DNA from: Merluccius polli
Taxonomy: Eukaryota > Chordata > Actinopteri > Gadiformes > Merlucciidae
Reading direction: 5' to 3'
Assembly (NCBI GenBank): GCA_030340625.1
Contig: JAOPHQ010001137.1
Span: 1-64,000 of the forward strand
DNA length: 64,000 bases
Positions 53,045 through 63,891 of the stretch are shown here, piece after piece (position 1 is the stretch's first letter; each line of letters opens with the position of its first letter). The position numbers were made by a program, and so were the translations under genes. The notes beneath the pieces were generated by a model, which saw nothing but the letters and a program-made list of their open reading frames with translations, had not been told where the DNA came from and made no database searches.

Positions 53045-53539
53045 AACAAACTACCAGCTGAACTGAAATCAGCCCCAACTGTGAACATTTTTAAATCCAG
53101 GTTAAAAACACTTCTCTTCTCCTGTGCTTATGGTTGAGCTTGTTCAAAGCACTTTAAATTATAAATTTTAATTGCACTATGTCCTTTTAAATCATGATTT
53201 TATGCTGCTCTTATAGTATTTTATTTCTTTCTACTCTTCTGTAGTTGTTTTTATTTTTTATTTTTGAAAAATTTTATTTCAATTCTTATTGTTTTATGTA
53301 AAGCATATTGAGTTGCCATTGTGTATGAAATGCGCTATATAAATAAAGCTGCCTTGCCTTAATAATCGTATTTAACCATATAACTGCACACAACTCCATT
53401 TAAAAGCAAGCAAATGGAAAACATGTTATTTGGTATTTTGGTGTCCGGTGCGTGTGGATGTCCGGCTCCTTCGGCGGAGCGGTTCATGTTAATAGCGGAG
53501 TCCAGGAGGATTCACCTTCACGGCGTAGTTACTAGGGAT

Positions 53540-53690
53540 GTGCGACTATCGTCTTAAAAAATACAAAAGGGTTTTTAAAGTTAGAAAGATAATAGATATT
53601 CAACCGACATTCACTCTCCGAATTACAGCAATCAGACACGGGGAACTAAAGCCGCAATCACCGGTATGAGTCCCGTGTGTCTAGCGGTGT
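53540..53690. mobile_element. Fragment of the TTAA-flanked MITE family
   Basis: GATATTCAACCGACATTCAC, GGGGAACTAAAGCCGCAATC and CACCGGTATGAGTCCCGTGT match the interior of the copies at 12414 and 38560. It leads straight into the 16-bp tandem repeat. Confidence 0.65.
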
Positions 53691-53802
53691 CTACCTGCCC
53701 AGGTGTTTACCTGCCTAGGTGTCTACCTGCCCAGGTGTTTACCTGCCTAGGTGTCTACCTGCCCTGGTGTCTACCTGCCTAGGTGTCTACCTGCCCAGGT
53801 GT
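53690..53802. repeat. 16-bp tandem repeat (TCTACCTGCCCAGGTG)
   Basis: About seven units alternate TCTACCTGCC(C/T)(A/T)GGTG and TTTACCTGCCTAGGTG, giving a 16-bp base period with a 32-bp higher-order period. It expanded from a CTGCCC-AGG motif present once in the MITE copy at about 12,770-12,800. Confidence 0.9.
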
Positions 53803-54289
53803 ATTGGTCAGTATTTCTGCAGCGATGAGTTAAATCAGGGCTTGTTGCAACCACGGATGTATTCGGTTTGCGATGCTCATGCCTTGTTATGTTTGTTTTA
53901 CTTTTTGCTCGACTAATGAAAACGTATTCGACTAAGCCTCCGTCGATTGACTAAGCCGACTATTAGGGGGCAGCCCTAGTTAACTTACAGCACTTTATAT
54001 GGACCATTAGTTATATTTTCAATTTATTTACAGAGCAATCCCTGCAAAGTTTTTAGGTAATAACTATAGAAGAGACTAGTGTGTCGGACGAGGGGGGCGT
54101 GGCATCACGATGGTGGCTCTCCATCGTGATGTCAGTCAGCCATCACGGTCATCGGCACAACCCTAGATTGGATACGACAACCATTCACCAGCTGCTCTTC
54201 AAACGATCTGTCATCTGAGCTCGAAGATGCGCTGCTTGAGCTATCCAGTGACCGAACCATAGACATCGTTTGCCTCAAAAACACTGGAT

Positions 54290-54490
54290 GAATTCTGGCT
54301 GTCTGTTGCGCAGGAATACCCCGGATTGTCCAAGGCTGCCATGGACATTCTAACGCCTTTCGGGTCGACCTATCTGTGCGAGAAGATATTTTCGTCCCTG
54401 GCATAGGCCTATATAAAAAAATAATACAGATGTCGGCTCAGCACCGTGGAGGAAAATCTCTGTGTCTCTGTCAAAAAGTTTAAGAACCAC
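54290..54490 (+). pseudogene. hAT transposase C-terminal (dimerisation) relic
   Basis: Reads WLSVAQEYPGLSKAAMDILT then PFGSTYLCEKIFSSLA, followed after a stop by RLSTVEENLCVSVKKF. This is the hAT C-terminal motif (P...STYLCE..FS). The rest of the gene is absent. Confidence 0.7.
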
Positions 54491-54728
54491 TGTCCTATAG
54501 GGTTCAAGCTTCAATTCTGATTTGTAAACAAGCAAGCAAACAAGGCACCAGCTTTCCAAGCAAAGAAGAGGAGAGGCAATTATCGGTCTGTAGAACTGGG
54601 CGACTCGCAGTGCATCGATACATCGATGGTGATGGGCCCAATAAATATACGGAAGAGATAAGCAAAGGTTTTGCGGGGGTTAGATGTGTGTTTTATGTGT
54701 TCATTTTTAAGCCAGTAGCACCGTGTCA

Positions 54729-55326
54729 GTGGGCTGTAGTGATGGGTCGTTCGCGAACGAACTAGTTCGAACGAACGACTCTTTAAAGTGAACGAACTGA
54801 CCTAGTTCGCCACCGTCGTTCGCGTCGTTCGTCTCGTTCGTCTCGTTCGCTGAGTCTCTCTGACGCGCTGATTCGCGGCGCCGCTGATTCGCGAGTCGTG
54901 ACTCGTTCGCTGACTGATTGACTCGAGGACTGAGACGTCACTCACGACTCGTCATCACGAGAGCCAGCCAATGTATGTTGTTTGTCTGTCTGTGACAGTC
55001 TAGGACGCTTTCGAATGCACATTAACAATACCACTTTCACATTTGAATATTGCCTTTTACATTTACATATCAGTGAAATAGTAAATACATGCTGTCTTTG
55101 TATTTTCTGTGTCATGCCAGATTAATAAAATATTTGAATGTCTCGTCAATCTGTCTCGTTCTTTCATGCTTCCTTCTCACGCACGCAACCCGGCCGGGAC
55201 CCGCAATATAAAATATGCCCACAATAAACACAACTGTACATCAGTAACTTTAAAACTCATCATTGCTAAATCAAGTCTATTATCTTGCTGATATACATCC
55301 AATAATCTACTACGCCCCCCCCCCCC

Positions 55327-55361
<35 letters not shown>

Positions 55362-55455
55362 CGCGCTGCGTTTGGTGTGTCTAACTTTACCAAGTCTATT
55401 ATCTTGCTGATATATTAAACATCCAATAATCTACTACGCCCCCCCCCCCCCACCA

Positions 55456-55487
<32 letters not shown>

Positions 55488-56019
55488 CGCGCTGCGTTTG
55501 GTTTCTCTAACGTTACGTTGAATTGGGGGAACGGGGCATTTTGATCCTGACATGTCATTATGCATACATTAAATAAATCTGTTGAACTCAAATGAAATAC
55601 ATATGTTAACATATTCAACCAGACACAATGTTGTATTTGCTATTAACACATTTATTAACGCCATCAAGCACCATTGCACGATTGTGAATCGTGATTTCAT
55701 GATTAGTTAGTAAATGAGAAGAACGAGGGAGTCCGAGACCGACTCAGCTGCATTCGTGATTCGTTTGAATGTTGTGTGAACGAGGAGGAGCCGAGTCTGA
55801 CCGACTCGGCTGGCATTCGCCGTTCGCGAATGACAGCCCTGAGCCGAGTCGTTCGTGATTCGCGAACGAGGGAGGAGCTAAGTGAACGACTGAACGAGTC
55901 AGTGAATGATTCAGCGCTACCGGAAACACGAACGAACGAATGAACGACTCTTCATGGCGAACTGAACGACGCGAACTAGTTCGCGCAAACGAACGAGGAA
56001 ATCCACCACTAGTGGGCTG
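54729..56019. mobile_element. Non-autonomous hAT element rich in CGAACGA repeats
   Basis: GTGGGCTG at 54729-54736 and 56012-56019 flanks a 1,275-bp element starting TAGTGATGGGTCGTTCGCGA and ending CCACCACTA. The sub-terminal regions are dense with TTCG/CGAA motifs (GTTCGCGAACGAAC and similar). It includes a duplicated block with C run and (CA)n (55262-55510). Confidence 0.85.
55262..55510. repeat. Tandem duplication with poly-C and (CA)n
   Basis: The block AGTCTATTATCTTGCTGATA ... CTACTACG, C run, (CA)n, CATCGCGCTGCGTTTGG occurs twice about 120 bp apart, with small differences in run lengths and a TTAAAC insertion in the second copy. Confidence 0.9.
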
Positions 56020-57215
56020 TGATGGATGTGAGGATGCCAATTCCAGAGTAGCAACATAACTTTCAAGGACGTCTGATTTCTGGAAGATTTTATTGTTTTG
56101 CGAGTTTTGGTTACATTGTAAACTCGTGGCTAAAGGCCAACTCAACTGAGTTGTGCAAGTTTCAACTGAACTTAAAACTAACAACTTAAAACTAAACTCG
56201 ACATTGCCATTTATGCTGCAATTTGCCAGCGTTATCGGCTGGCCTAGGTTTCCCAGGCTGAGTATTCATTGATATTATATTATTTTGGATCTCCTTTCTT
56301 TCTTTCTTCTTCTGCTTGCCGTTCCTCATAAGTTTTGTGTTCCCAAAAAAGGTAAAATGTTATGTTGAAATCCATATAGCTTTTTTTTTTCTTCTTTATT
56401 TATATTTATTTTAGCTAGTTTGTAATAACACAAAGTTGACAGTTATTAACGTTTTATTTAGCACATTCATTTAGAACAGTGATAAGACTAACCGTGCAGT
56501 TATCGAAAGTTAATCAACACCCCTGCAGCCAATCAGAATTGAGTGTTTGCCCAGGCCATGGTATAATGGTTAGATAATTGAAGGGGTGAATGCATCTTTC
56601 ACAAGCTGTGGGTAGGCCTACGTGGATGGCGAATGATGAATCGACACAATTAGAAGATGTGTGTTTGTGAGTCTATGTGTATGTGTGTGTGTGAAATATT
56701 TAGCTTAGTGTACAACTCATCCACATCCTTCTTCCTTCTTGCTATAACCACATATCTACAAAGACCTGCTGATTATATTTCCTTTTTATGTTCTTTAAAA
56801 ATAATATATTTGATATTTTTTCAGTTCAGAAAAGGCTGTACTCAATGACTGTTTCACGAGGAGGAAAAGGCTCTATATGAACCAGCTGATATATATACAC
56901 ACAGATCACGTCTGCCTCTGCTTGGCAAAATGAGACATAAAACCATAGAAATAAAGCTCCTGCATACAGTCTATGAGCCTCACTGACAATCATCACGGGA
57001 TACGGGTTGATCCAGACCAGATGATTTCTATGATCCAGAGGTTTTCACTGTACTGTCCCTGTGGCGTATGTTCTCTTGAATCTCACAGAACCCTAATGAC
57101 CCTAAAGAAGACTCACCTCAGCCACATAAGGAATTGTGCTGTTTCAACAAAATCAATTCCCCCATGAATTGATTAAAAAAAAGTTTGTGAAAAGTCGTTA
57201 TAACCATACTTATCT
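56020..57215. other. Intron sequence, nothing recognised
   Basis: AT-rich. A foldback-like CCAATCAGAATTGAG/ATGGTATAATGG patch at 56520-56575 resembles sequence near 3920-4150. No gene seen. Confidence 0.5.
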
Positions 57216-57219
57216 ATAA

Positions 57220-58375
57220 TGCCATGCCAGCACCATGGCTACCTGCCTCGCACTGCTGGTTTCTCTGGAAGCTAAGCGGGGCTGGTCTGGTCCATCCTTG
57301 GATGGGAGACCAGTTGGTGCTGGTAGAGGTGTTGGAGGGCCAGTAGGGGGCGCTCATCCCTCTGGCCTATGTAAGATCCCCAATGCCCCAGGACGTGGAC
57401 TCTGTCCTGTCTAGAGCACCGTCTTCTGGATGAGACGTTAAAACCGAGGTCCTGACTCCCTGTGGTCACTAAAGATCCCGTGGCACTCATCGCAAGAGTA
57501 GGGGTGCTAACCCCGGTGTCTCCATCACTAGAGTAGGGGTGCTAACCCCGGTGTCTCCATCACTAGAGTAGGGGTGCTAACCCCGGTGTCTCCATCACTA
57601 GAGTAGGGGTGCTAACCCCGGTGTCTCCATCACTAGAGTAGGGGTGCTAACCCCGGTGTCTCCATCACTAGAGTAGGGGTGCTAACCCCTGTGTCTCCAT
57701 CACTAGAGTAGGGGTGCTAACCCCGGTGTCTCCTTCACTAGAGTAGGGGTGCTAACCCCGGTGTCTCCATCACTAGAGTAGGGGTGCTAACCCCGGTGTC
57801 TCCATCACTAGAGTAGGGGTGCTAACCCCGGTGTCTCCATCACTAGAGTAGGGGTGCTAACCCCGGTGTCTCCATCACTAGAGTAGGGGTGCTAACCCCG
57901 GTGGCTCCATCACTAGAGTAGGGGTGCTAACCCCGGTGTCTCCATCACTAGAGTAGGGGTGCTAACCCCGGTGTCTCCATCACTAGAGTAGGGTGCTAAC
58001 CCCGGTGTCTCCATCACTAGAGTAGGGGTGCTAACCCCGGTGTCTCCATCACTAGAGTAGGGTGCTAACCCCGGTGTCTCCATCACTAGAGTAGGGTGCT
58101 AACCCGGTGTCCCGGCCAAATTCCCAACCTGGCTCTTGTACCATCATGGCCGCCTAATCATTCCCTGGTCTCTAATTGGATAGTTTCATTCCTCTCCGCT
58201 GAGCCAGTGTGTGGTGAGCGATCTGGCGCATACTGGCTTCCTGCATCACCCAGGTGGTGCTACACACTGGTAGTGGATGAGGTGTCATATCCCCCCCCCC
58301 CCACACACACACACACACTATGTCAGCGCTTTGAGTATCTTGTAAAGCGCTATATAAATGCAATGATTTATAACT
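57220..58375 (+). mobile_element. 5S rRNA-derived SINE with internal VNTR
   Basis: The head (about 57223-57330) matches 5S rRNA: GCCATGCCAGCACC at the start, then GGAAGCTAAGCGGGG and CTTGGATGGGAGACC, the internal promoter region. The body has CACTAAAGATCCCGTGGCAC and CGGCCAAATTCCCAACCTGG; the tail ends AAAGCGCTATATAAATGCAA. Between TGGCAC and the rest of the body a 35-bp motif is repeated about 17 times (57496-58122), enlarging the element to about 1.15 kb. Confidence 0.85.
57496..58122 (+). repeat. 35-bp VNTR inside the SINE (about 17.5 copies)
   Basis: Units start GAGTAGGGGTGCTAACCCCG and end TCCATCACTA. Starts fall every 35 bp from 57496 to 57986, then at 58020, 58055 and 58089 (34-35 bp). 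Copies are nearly identical; rare variants include CCCCTGTG in the sixth, TCCTTCACTA in the seventh, and GTGGCTCC and GTAGGGTGC forms near the 3' end. The unit holds the inverted pair GGGGT...ACCCC. There are no spacers, so this is not a CRISPR array. Confidence 0.97.
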
Positions 58376-58379
58376 TTTT

Positions 58380-59040
58380 TTGTGATCAATTCATGGAGGA
58401 ATTGAAACGGCATAATTCCCTACATGGCTGAAGAGGGTCATTCCAGTTCTGAGAGTTTGTACAGGGGCAACTTTGTGTTTACAAAACAAAAATGAAACGG
58501 ACCACAAAGATAACTCAAACACCGAACCATCTCCTGAGGTGGTCTCATTTCGGTTCATTCATTCCCCTTTGTCCTTCAACCAGGAAGCATGTGGTGACTC
58601 TTGAATGACAACAAGCATGGAAGAAACAAAATGGTAATAGCAAATGCTAAGAAATAACCAAAGAAAATAGCAATAGTAAAAATCTAAATTGGACTATGAA
58701 GTGTTCACTTTACTTGTAATTTGAAAATGTTAATAAATGTATGCTGTATGAAACAGAAACCTATGTGTCATGTCTTTATGTGGTTCATCTTTGTGCAATG
58801 TGAATCTTTCTTTTCCTTTAATGTGCGGTTGGGGATACGGCTGTCACGGTTACCAGCGCTATTAATTCAAAAGTATTTCCTGTCGTATGATAGTTATTCT
58901 GATCTGTGTGGTTGGGTTTGTTTATAGTGCTTTTTTTTAATATAATAAGAGCAGTCAGCAACATGAGTGTATGGATAATGTGTGTGTTCGTGTGTTGAAT
59001 GTATAGAATAAGGCTGAGTTCGTCTTTATTTGTTTTATGA
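58380..59040. other. ryr2 intron, nothing recognised
   Basis: No element or exon recognised in this stretch before the acceptor at 59,049. Confidence 0.6.
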
Positions 59041-59049
59041 ACTGGACAG

Positions 59050-59242
59050 GGTGCATCGAGCGGACAGTGAGCTCGCCCAACCAACATCTGTTAACAGTGG
59101 AAGATGTCGTCAGTTGTTGTCTGGATCTGAACTCGCCCAGCATTTCCTTCAGGATCAACGGTCAGCCGGTGCAGGGCATGTTTGAGAATTTCAACTGTGA
59201 TGGACTGTTTTTCCCGGTCGTAAGCTTCTCTGCTGGGATTAA
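59050..59242 (+). CDS. ryr2: ryr2 window exon 13 (SPRY1 domain)
   Basis: 193 bp. Two bases complete Gly, then CIERTVSSPNQHLLTVEDVV, SCCLDLNSPSISFRINGQPV, QGMFENFNCDGLFFPVVSFS, AGI and part of Lys. RyR2-type at RTVSSPNQHLL and FRINGQPVQGMFENFN. Acceptor GAACTGGACAG at 59049, a poor pyrimidine tract for a 28.8-kb intron. Donor GTAAGT at 59243. Confidence 0.96.
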
Positions 59243-59335
59243 GTAAGTGGTTTTAAGACCAGTACTCTCACCTCATTTGTATACTCGGTTATGTACTAAA
59301 ACTTAAAACTCTCCTAAGCCTAATTTGGTGAAATA

Positions 59336-59560
59336 TGTCCTCTCCCCTCCTCTCCTCCTGTTCTGTTCTTCCTCCCCTCCTCTGCTCTCGTTCCCGCTTC
59401 TCTCCCCTCCTCTTCCCTCCCCTCCTCTCCTCATCCCTCCCCTTTTCTCTCCTCATGTCTCCTCTCCCCTCCTATTCCCTCCCCTCTTCTCGTTTCTCCT
59501 CTTTCCTCCCCTTTCCTCTCCTCCTCCCCTTTCTTCCTTTCCTCCCCTCTTCTCCCATCT
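59336..59560 (+). repeat. Long polypyrimidine (CT-rich) tract before window exon 14
   Basis: About 225 nearly pure C/T bases (TCCTCTCCCCTCCTCTCC-type) end six bases before the acceptor CCAAG. It makes up about two thirds of the 323-bp intron. Confidence 0.95.
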
Positions 59561-59565
59561 CCAAG

Positions 59566-59782
59566 AGTGCGATTCTTGTTGGGGGGTCGTCATGGGGAGT
59601 TTAAGTTCCTCCCTCCGCCAGGCTACGCCCCATGTTATGAAGCTGTGCTGCCCAGAGAGAAACTCAGGGTGGAACATAGCCAAGAGTACAAGCAGGACCT
59701 TGCGGGGACTCGAGACTTACTGGGACCCACCCTTACTCTCTCTCAGGCTGCTTTTACACCTACGCCCGTAGACACCAGCCAA
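59566..59782 (+). CDS. ryr2: ryr2 window exon 14 (SPRY1 end and linker)
   Basis: 217 bp. One base completes Lys, then VRFLLGGRHGEFKFLPPPGY, APCYEAVLPREKLRVEHSQE, YKQDLAGTRDLLGPTLTLSQ, AAFTPTPVDTSQ. Follows RyR2 (EYKQERTYTRDLLGPTVSL) with changes in the loop. Acceptor CATCTCCAAG at 59565, donor GTAAGT at 59783. Ends in phase 0. Confidence 0.96.
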
Positions 59783-60161
59783 GTAAGTTTTTAGCTTTTA
59801 AATGATATGTAGGTAAGATTTACGAGCTTTAATTGGAGTGTAGTTTCTTAGAAATGCCATAGCCATCTCTCCACTATTTGTGGGTGAAATGCTCTTGATT
59901 GGTTCAGGGGAATCAATAATGCAACGCTTCCAAATGGCCTAGCATCATAGTGAGGGAGGGAGCAGAGAGGGAGGGGACGTTTATTGGGGTTGTTTAGTTT
60001 CAAAATCTTGCAGCTTTAAATATATTTAATACGCATAGGTAAAGAGCTTTCCTAAACTCTGGCCACTCAAAGCCCTTCCTAATTCTGGTTTTCTTTATTC
60101 AATTTTGTGTGTGAATGTGTTTGCACACACATTTCTGTGCCTGTGTCTGCCTTGTGTGTAG

Positions 60162-60266
60162 ATTGTCTTACCACCCCACCTGGAGAGGATTAGGGAGAAA
60201 CTTGCAGAGAACATCCATGAACTATGGGTCATGAACAAGATCCAACTGGGCTGGACATATGGAGTG
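60162..60266 (+). CDS. ryr2: ryr2 window exon 15 (first RyR repeat)
   Basis: 105 bp, phase 0 at both ends. Reads IVLPPHLERIREKLAENIHE and LWVMNKIQLGWTYGV. This is the start of the first RyR repeat domain. Human RyR2 has ELGWQYGP here. Acceptor TTGTGTGTAG at 60161, donor GTGAGG at 60267. Confidence 0.96.
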
Positions 60267-60709
60267 GTGAGGCTGGTGGAAATGTATTGGCACAGGAAAC
60301 TAAAATAATATATTTAATTTAATAATGTACTTTCATTTAAAACATCAATGACTTAAAATGTGTTATAGTTAAAGGAAAACCAAACCTATTTGAGCTTACA
60401 CATTTTCTTCATTTAGGGGTGGGGCTATATTGCTGTTCAGGCTTTGTTCAGCCAAAACTGCCCGTTACAATTAATGCATTCAATAACATGCATTTAACCC
60501 ATAGAGGGCAATTTGTGTCCATATTTTCAACGTATCCTACGTTTTAAAACTTTGTGCATCTTAGTCAAGATTTGGACAAAGATCAATCCATAGCACTACT
60601 ATGTAAAACACTACATCATCTAAAATAAGTTGTTTTAGGGTTTGTTTTTCCTTGAATATTGATAGATTTTCTACATTTCAGTTTGAATGTTTGTTTCTTG
60701 TTGTTTCAG

Positions 60710-60813
60710 GTGCGGGACGATAACAAGCGACAACATCCCTGCCTCGTAGAGTTCTCAAAGCTACCTGAACAGGAACGCAGCTATAACCTACAGATGTCTC
60801 TCGAGACACTCAA
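60710..60813 (+). CDS. ryr2: ryr2 window exon 16 (first RyR repeat)
   Basis: 104 bp. Reads VRDDNKRQHPCLVEFSKLPE and QERSYNLQMSLETL, ending two bases into Lys. Nearly identical to RyR2 (QERNYNLQMSLETLK). Acceptor TTGTTTCAG at 60709, donor GTAAGG at 60814. The next exon (expected TLLALGCHVG) is not in the remaining 3.2 kb. Confidence 0.96.
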
Positions 60814-62200
60814 GTAAGGCCCTATTCAGATCAAAGATTTCCGATGAGACTGCTTGCAGCGGGCAACTGCTTGCAAAAGAATCACAAGATAACGTTCTAT
60901 ACTGGGCCGTTCACATTGCTGCAACGAGCAGCGAAAGAGAACAGGTGCTTATGTTATAACTTATGTCAGGAGTTGGATGCTGGCTATGCACTGCCTCTGG
61001 GCTAATGAGCCCAGAGACTAATAATAATGCTGTGCTTCTTGGCAACTGGTGAGAAACAAAATATCAATGCAGTGATATTTCCACTTGTTACATTGTTATA
61101 ATTCCCCCCTTTAAAATAAGTATGCTTACTTTTGGCATGCTGCAAACAAGTCACTGTGGTCCATTACCGCCATGTTTAAATGCTGGGGTAGATACATCAA
61201 TATGTTCTTAAACCACACTCTGCGATTTGACAAGGTAAATCTCTTGAGATGCCATGCAACAACTTCAGATGCTCTGCAACTAACTAGTTCACACTGCTGC
61301 AACTATAAATATATAATAGACAGCCAAAACAGGAATAGTTGCGTATTGAGGTTTATTTGCAACCACAACCAAAAATCATATTGCAAAGGGTTAGCACTCA
61401 CGGAGGTGGGAATCGGCCAAAAAAAACAAAAGACAGGAGCACCGGCTGGGCCAACCTCGCAATGGGCCATCAGTCCTTTGCGATAATCCCTAAACTATAA
61501 AAACAAAACAAATCTAAACTCACCGAACAAAACCCCCAAAACTGAGCTACCGGATCTCCCCTCTTTAAAGGAACAACATAGGCATTGATCTAAGTAAGTA
61601 AACCACCCCTCTCTGTCCAGAGTTTTGGGGGATTGTCAGGCAGCGCAAAAAAGAAGTACAAAAAAGGGCACCCATACCCATGCTTTCACCGGTCTGCAAT
61701 CATCCCACTCACATCGCCTGTGAAGGGTGAATAGGCAGGAGAGAAAATAGGACAACACTGGCATAACCTTAGTGTAAGCACCTTGTTTCTGTCACTACAA
61801 TAGCCACAGAGGGCTTTACGTTGCTGGAACACTAAGTTAATAACGTGTTGTCTTGGGAGTCACGTGAGCAATGAGATGGCAGCTTAGTAAGGAGGCTCCA
61901 CAGTCAAGCAGCTAATCATTTTAATACACTTAAGAAATGGAGCTTTATTTTTATTTTATTTTAAGTATAGTGACATTACTATAATTGAGAATGTTATGCC
62001 TCAACCTTGCGCTCACTGTCATCTCCAAAATGCTTGAGTCACAATCTAGAAACCTTTTCCTGCGTGAATGCACGTGAACCTGAACCTAGCAGCTATGTGT
62101 GAGTGTGTTATGCTATGCTAAATAGGTGACTTACTGAACACAGTGTGGGATTTCGTCTTGTTGGATGATCGCTCAGCTTTTTGGTGGGTGGTGAGCTTTG
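60814..62200. other. ryr2 intron after window exon 16, nothing recognised
   Basis: Contains GCAACTGCTTGCAA and GCTGCAAC-type motifs near 60860-60935 and 61260-61305 that may be ends of a MITE. No coding similarity. Confidence 0.45.

Positions 62201-62202
<2 letters not shown>

Positions 62203-62256
<54 letters not shown>
62203..62256. repeat. (TA)n microsatellite
   Basis: About 52 bases of pure TA. Confidence 0.97.
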
Positions 62257-62258
<2 letters not shown>

Positions 62259-62479
62259 AGTAGAGGTGAGGTTCGTAGGTAGATTGTAAGTGTAGAATCC
62301 AAGCGCCAACCACAACTCCTGACGCTCCGGTCTTCTTCCTCTTCTCAAACAAACTAACTGGAATCCACTTTCCTAATTGAATGCCCGGCCCCTTTTCAAC
62401 CTGTACCTCGGGTTTTCCCCAAAACCAGTGTCAGTGTTTTCCCTAGTTGATTGACCGTGATGTCTACCTACTACCTATC

Positions 62480-63140
62480 CTAAAAAGGATGCCAAACCAA
62501 CAACCAAAGCCAAAAACACGTTGCCAAGACAATAACACTAACATCTCCAGACTCACTTCAATTAGCACTAATCAACATGGTGAAGCTAGCTTCTTCAAAG
62601 TGAAAGCTTGCAGCTCCAAAACCAGCGAGTCTACATCCCTGCCACAAACAAAAGCCTTCAATACAGCTACTTCTCCTGATCAAATGGCCTGTGACATAGC
62701 AAATATGTATGCCCTGTTGAAAGAGACATCTGGGCACAAGAGAGCAAGCTCAACACTATACAATCAGCAACGAGGGTTATGGAGGCCAAGTTAACAGACA
62801 TCGTTGTGCACTTAGGCAACACAGAGTCCTGCATTGATTTTCTCAAAAATGCCAGCAAGGCGTTGAAAGCAAACTCCCCCCTTGACCACGCAAAGGAGGA
62901 AGGTGGAAACTTTGCACTTCAGAAAGTTGACGACTTGGAGAACAGAAGCTGCTTCGCGAGCAATGTACTAAGTTTTCCCTGATGTATCCAGCTGTGCTCA
63001 CCTTGAGGATGACGGATGGCTGGCGTGAGTTTACTGATCCCAATAAGGCGCTGTCCTTCATCCGCTCTTTACCGCCAAAGATAATGCTCAATATGAACAC
63101 TGAAAGATTGTTTAACTCATTTTGTCCAGGAAGTCTCTAA
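62480..63140 (+). pseudogene. L1-type LINE ORF1 relic
   Basis: Plus-strand pieces in changing frames recall the ORF1 protein of fish L1 elements. An N-terminal part contains LPQTKAFNTATSPDQMACD, then MEAKLTDIVVHLGNTESCID and FALQKVDDLENRS (the coiled-coil end before the RNA-binding core), then near 62985-63085 a frame with LRMTDGWREFTDPNKALSFI and RSLPPKIM. The central RNA-recognition part is missing and no ORF2 follows. Confidence 0.55.
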
Positions 63141-63890
63141 ATCAGACTGTAGGCCAAGACTCCAGTGTTATATTTACCTCCAAAGGCTTTGCCTTTGGAG
63201 CAACATAATGAATCAGAACCTTTTTGTAAATTGAATTACCAAATTATTGATTATTATTGTTATAATGAAGGATTATTTACATTGGAACACTCACTGGATC
63301 CACCATATAAGCGTTTGTTTACCTTTCATGGAAGTTGATATTATTTTGATCACGTCTATTGCAGATGGCGCCCGATATAGATATTGGGCTATTGTTTTAT
63401 TCAGACCACCCAGGAAGAACCTCAGTTCACTGAACTACACTTGTGGATTTGTATTACTTTAAACCTTCCGACTGTAACAAATCACTTGGTAGTCTACATC
63501 TTTTGTAAGTTGATTGAATAACCACATTATTATGTGAAGTACGATGCATATTCGAACAATCCAGCGACAAACGTAAGGTATTTTACACTTTCATAGTGCG
63601 ATTCAAGGATTTAAAGTGCTTTATCGGATGTGTGTTTACCAGTGTTATCTAATAATGCTGCGACACTATCTGAGGCCTATTTCTTTTTTGTTATTCTTAT
63701 TTCAATTTCTGCTATAAATGGGCTTGTGGGAATGGGAAATGTGTAAAGCTATTAGTCTAGTGGATGTTTGTTTGTTATTTTCCATATTCCATGTGAACCC
63801 AATTTTCCATTTGCTTCATGTAGACCATGTAGCTTTCACTTCAGAGACAACTGAAAAAACGTAAGTGTGAAAGACACACCCACTTCTTGC
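63140..63890. other. ryr2 intron, nothing recognised
   Basis: AT-rich sequence with no exon or element recognised; may include 3' sequence of the L1 relic. Confidence 0.5.
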
Positions 63891-63891
63891 T

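Larger units (their letters stand above)
48600..53365 (+). mobile_element. L2-clade LINE, nearly full length
   Basis: ORF1 (48645-50114) is followed by endonuclease and reverse transcriptase frames and a 3' UTR ending CGCTATATAAATAAAGCTGC near 53,355. This is the layout of fish L2 elements with an esterase-type ORF1. ORF2 is broken in at least four places; ORF1 is open. The 5' end is not clearly defined. Confidence 0.85.
2798..60813 (+). other. ryr2: ryr2 gene segment: 16 consecutive coding exons
   Basis: Sixteen exons on the + strand join in phase with GT-AG introns to give about 748 codons with no internal stop. They encode the cytosolic N-terminal part of a ryanodine receptor, the tetrameric Ca2+ release channel of the sarcoplasmic/endoplasmic reticulum. 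Domain order is: end of the first beta-trefoil, MIR trefoil, RIH helical region, SPRY1, start of the first RyR repeat. Type-2 identity rests on isoform-specific stretches in several exons, compared from memory with the mammalian RyR1, RyR2 and RyR3 proteins. Earlier exons and the large remainder of the gene lie outside the window. The longest intron (30,283-59,049) is about 28.8 kb and mostly transposons. Confidence 0.93.

Noticed and set aside
57223..57330. 5S rRNA gene
   Set aside because: Similarity is to the internal promoter part only and it continues into a SINE body; no complete 5S sequence.
57496..58122. CRISPR-like regular repeats
   Set aside because: Units are contiguous with no unique spacers, inside a vertebrate SINE.
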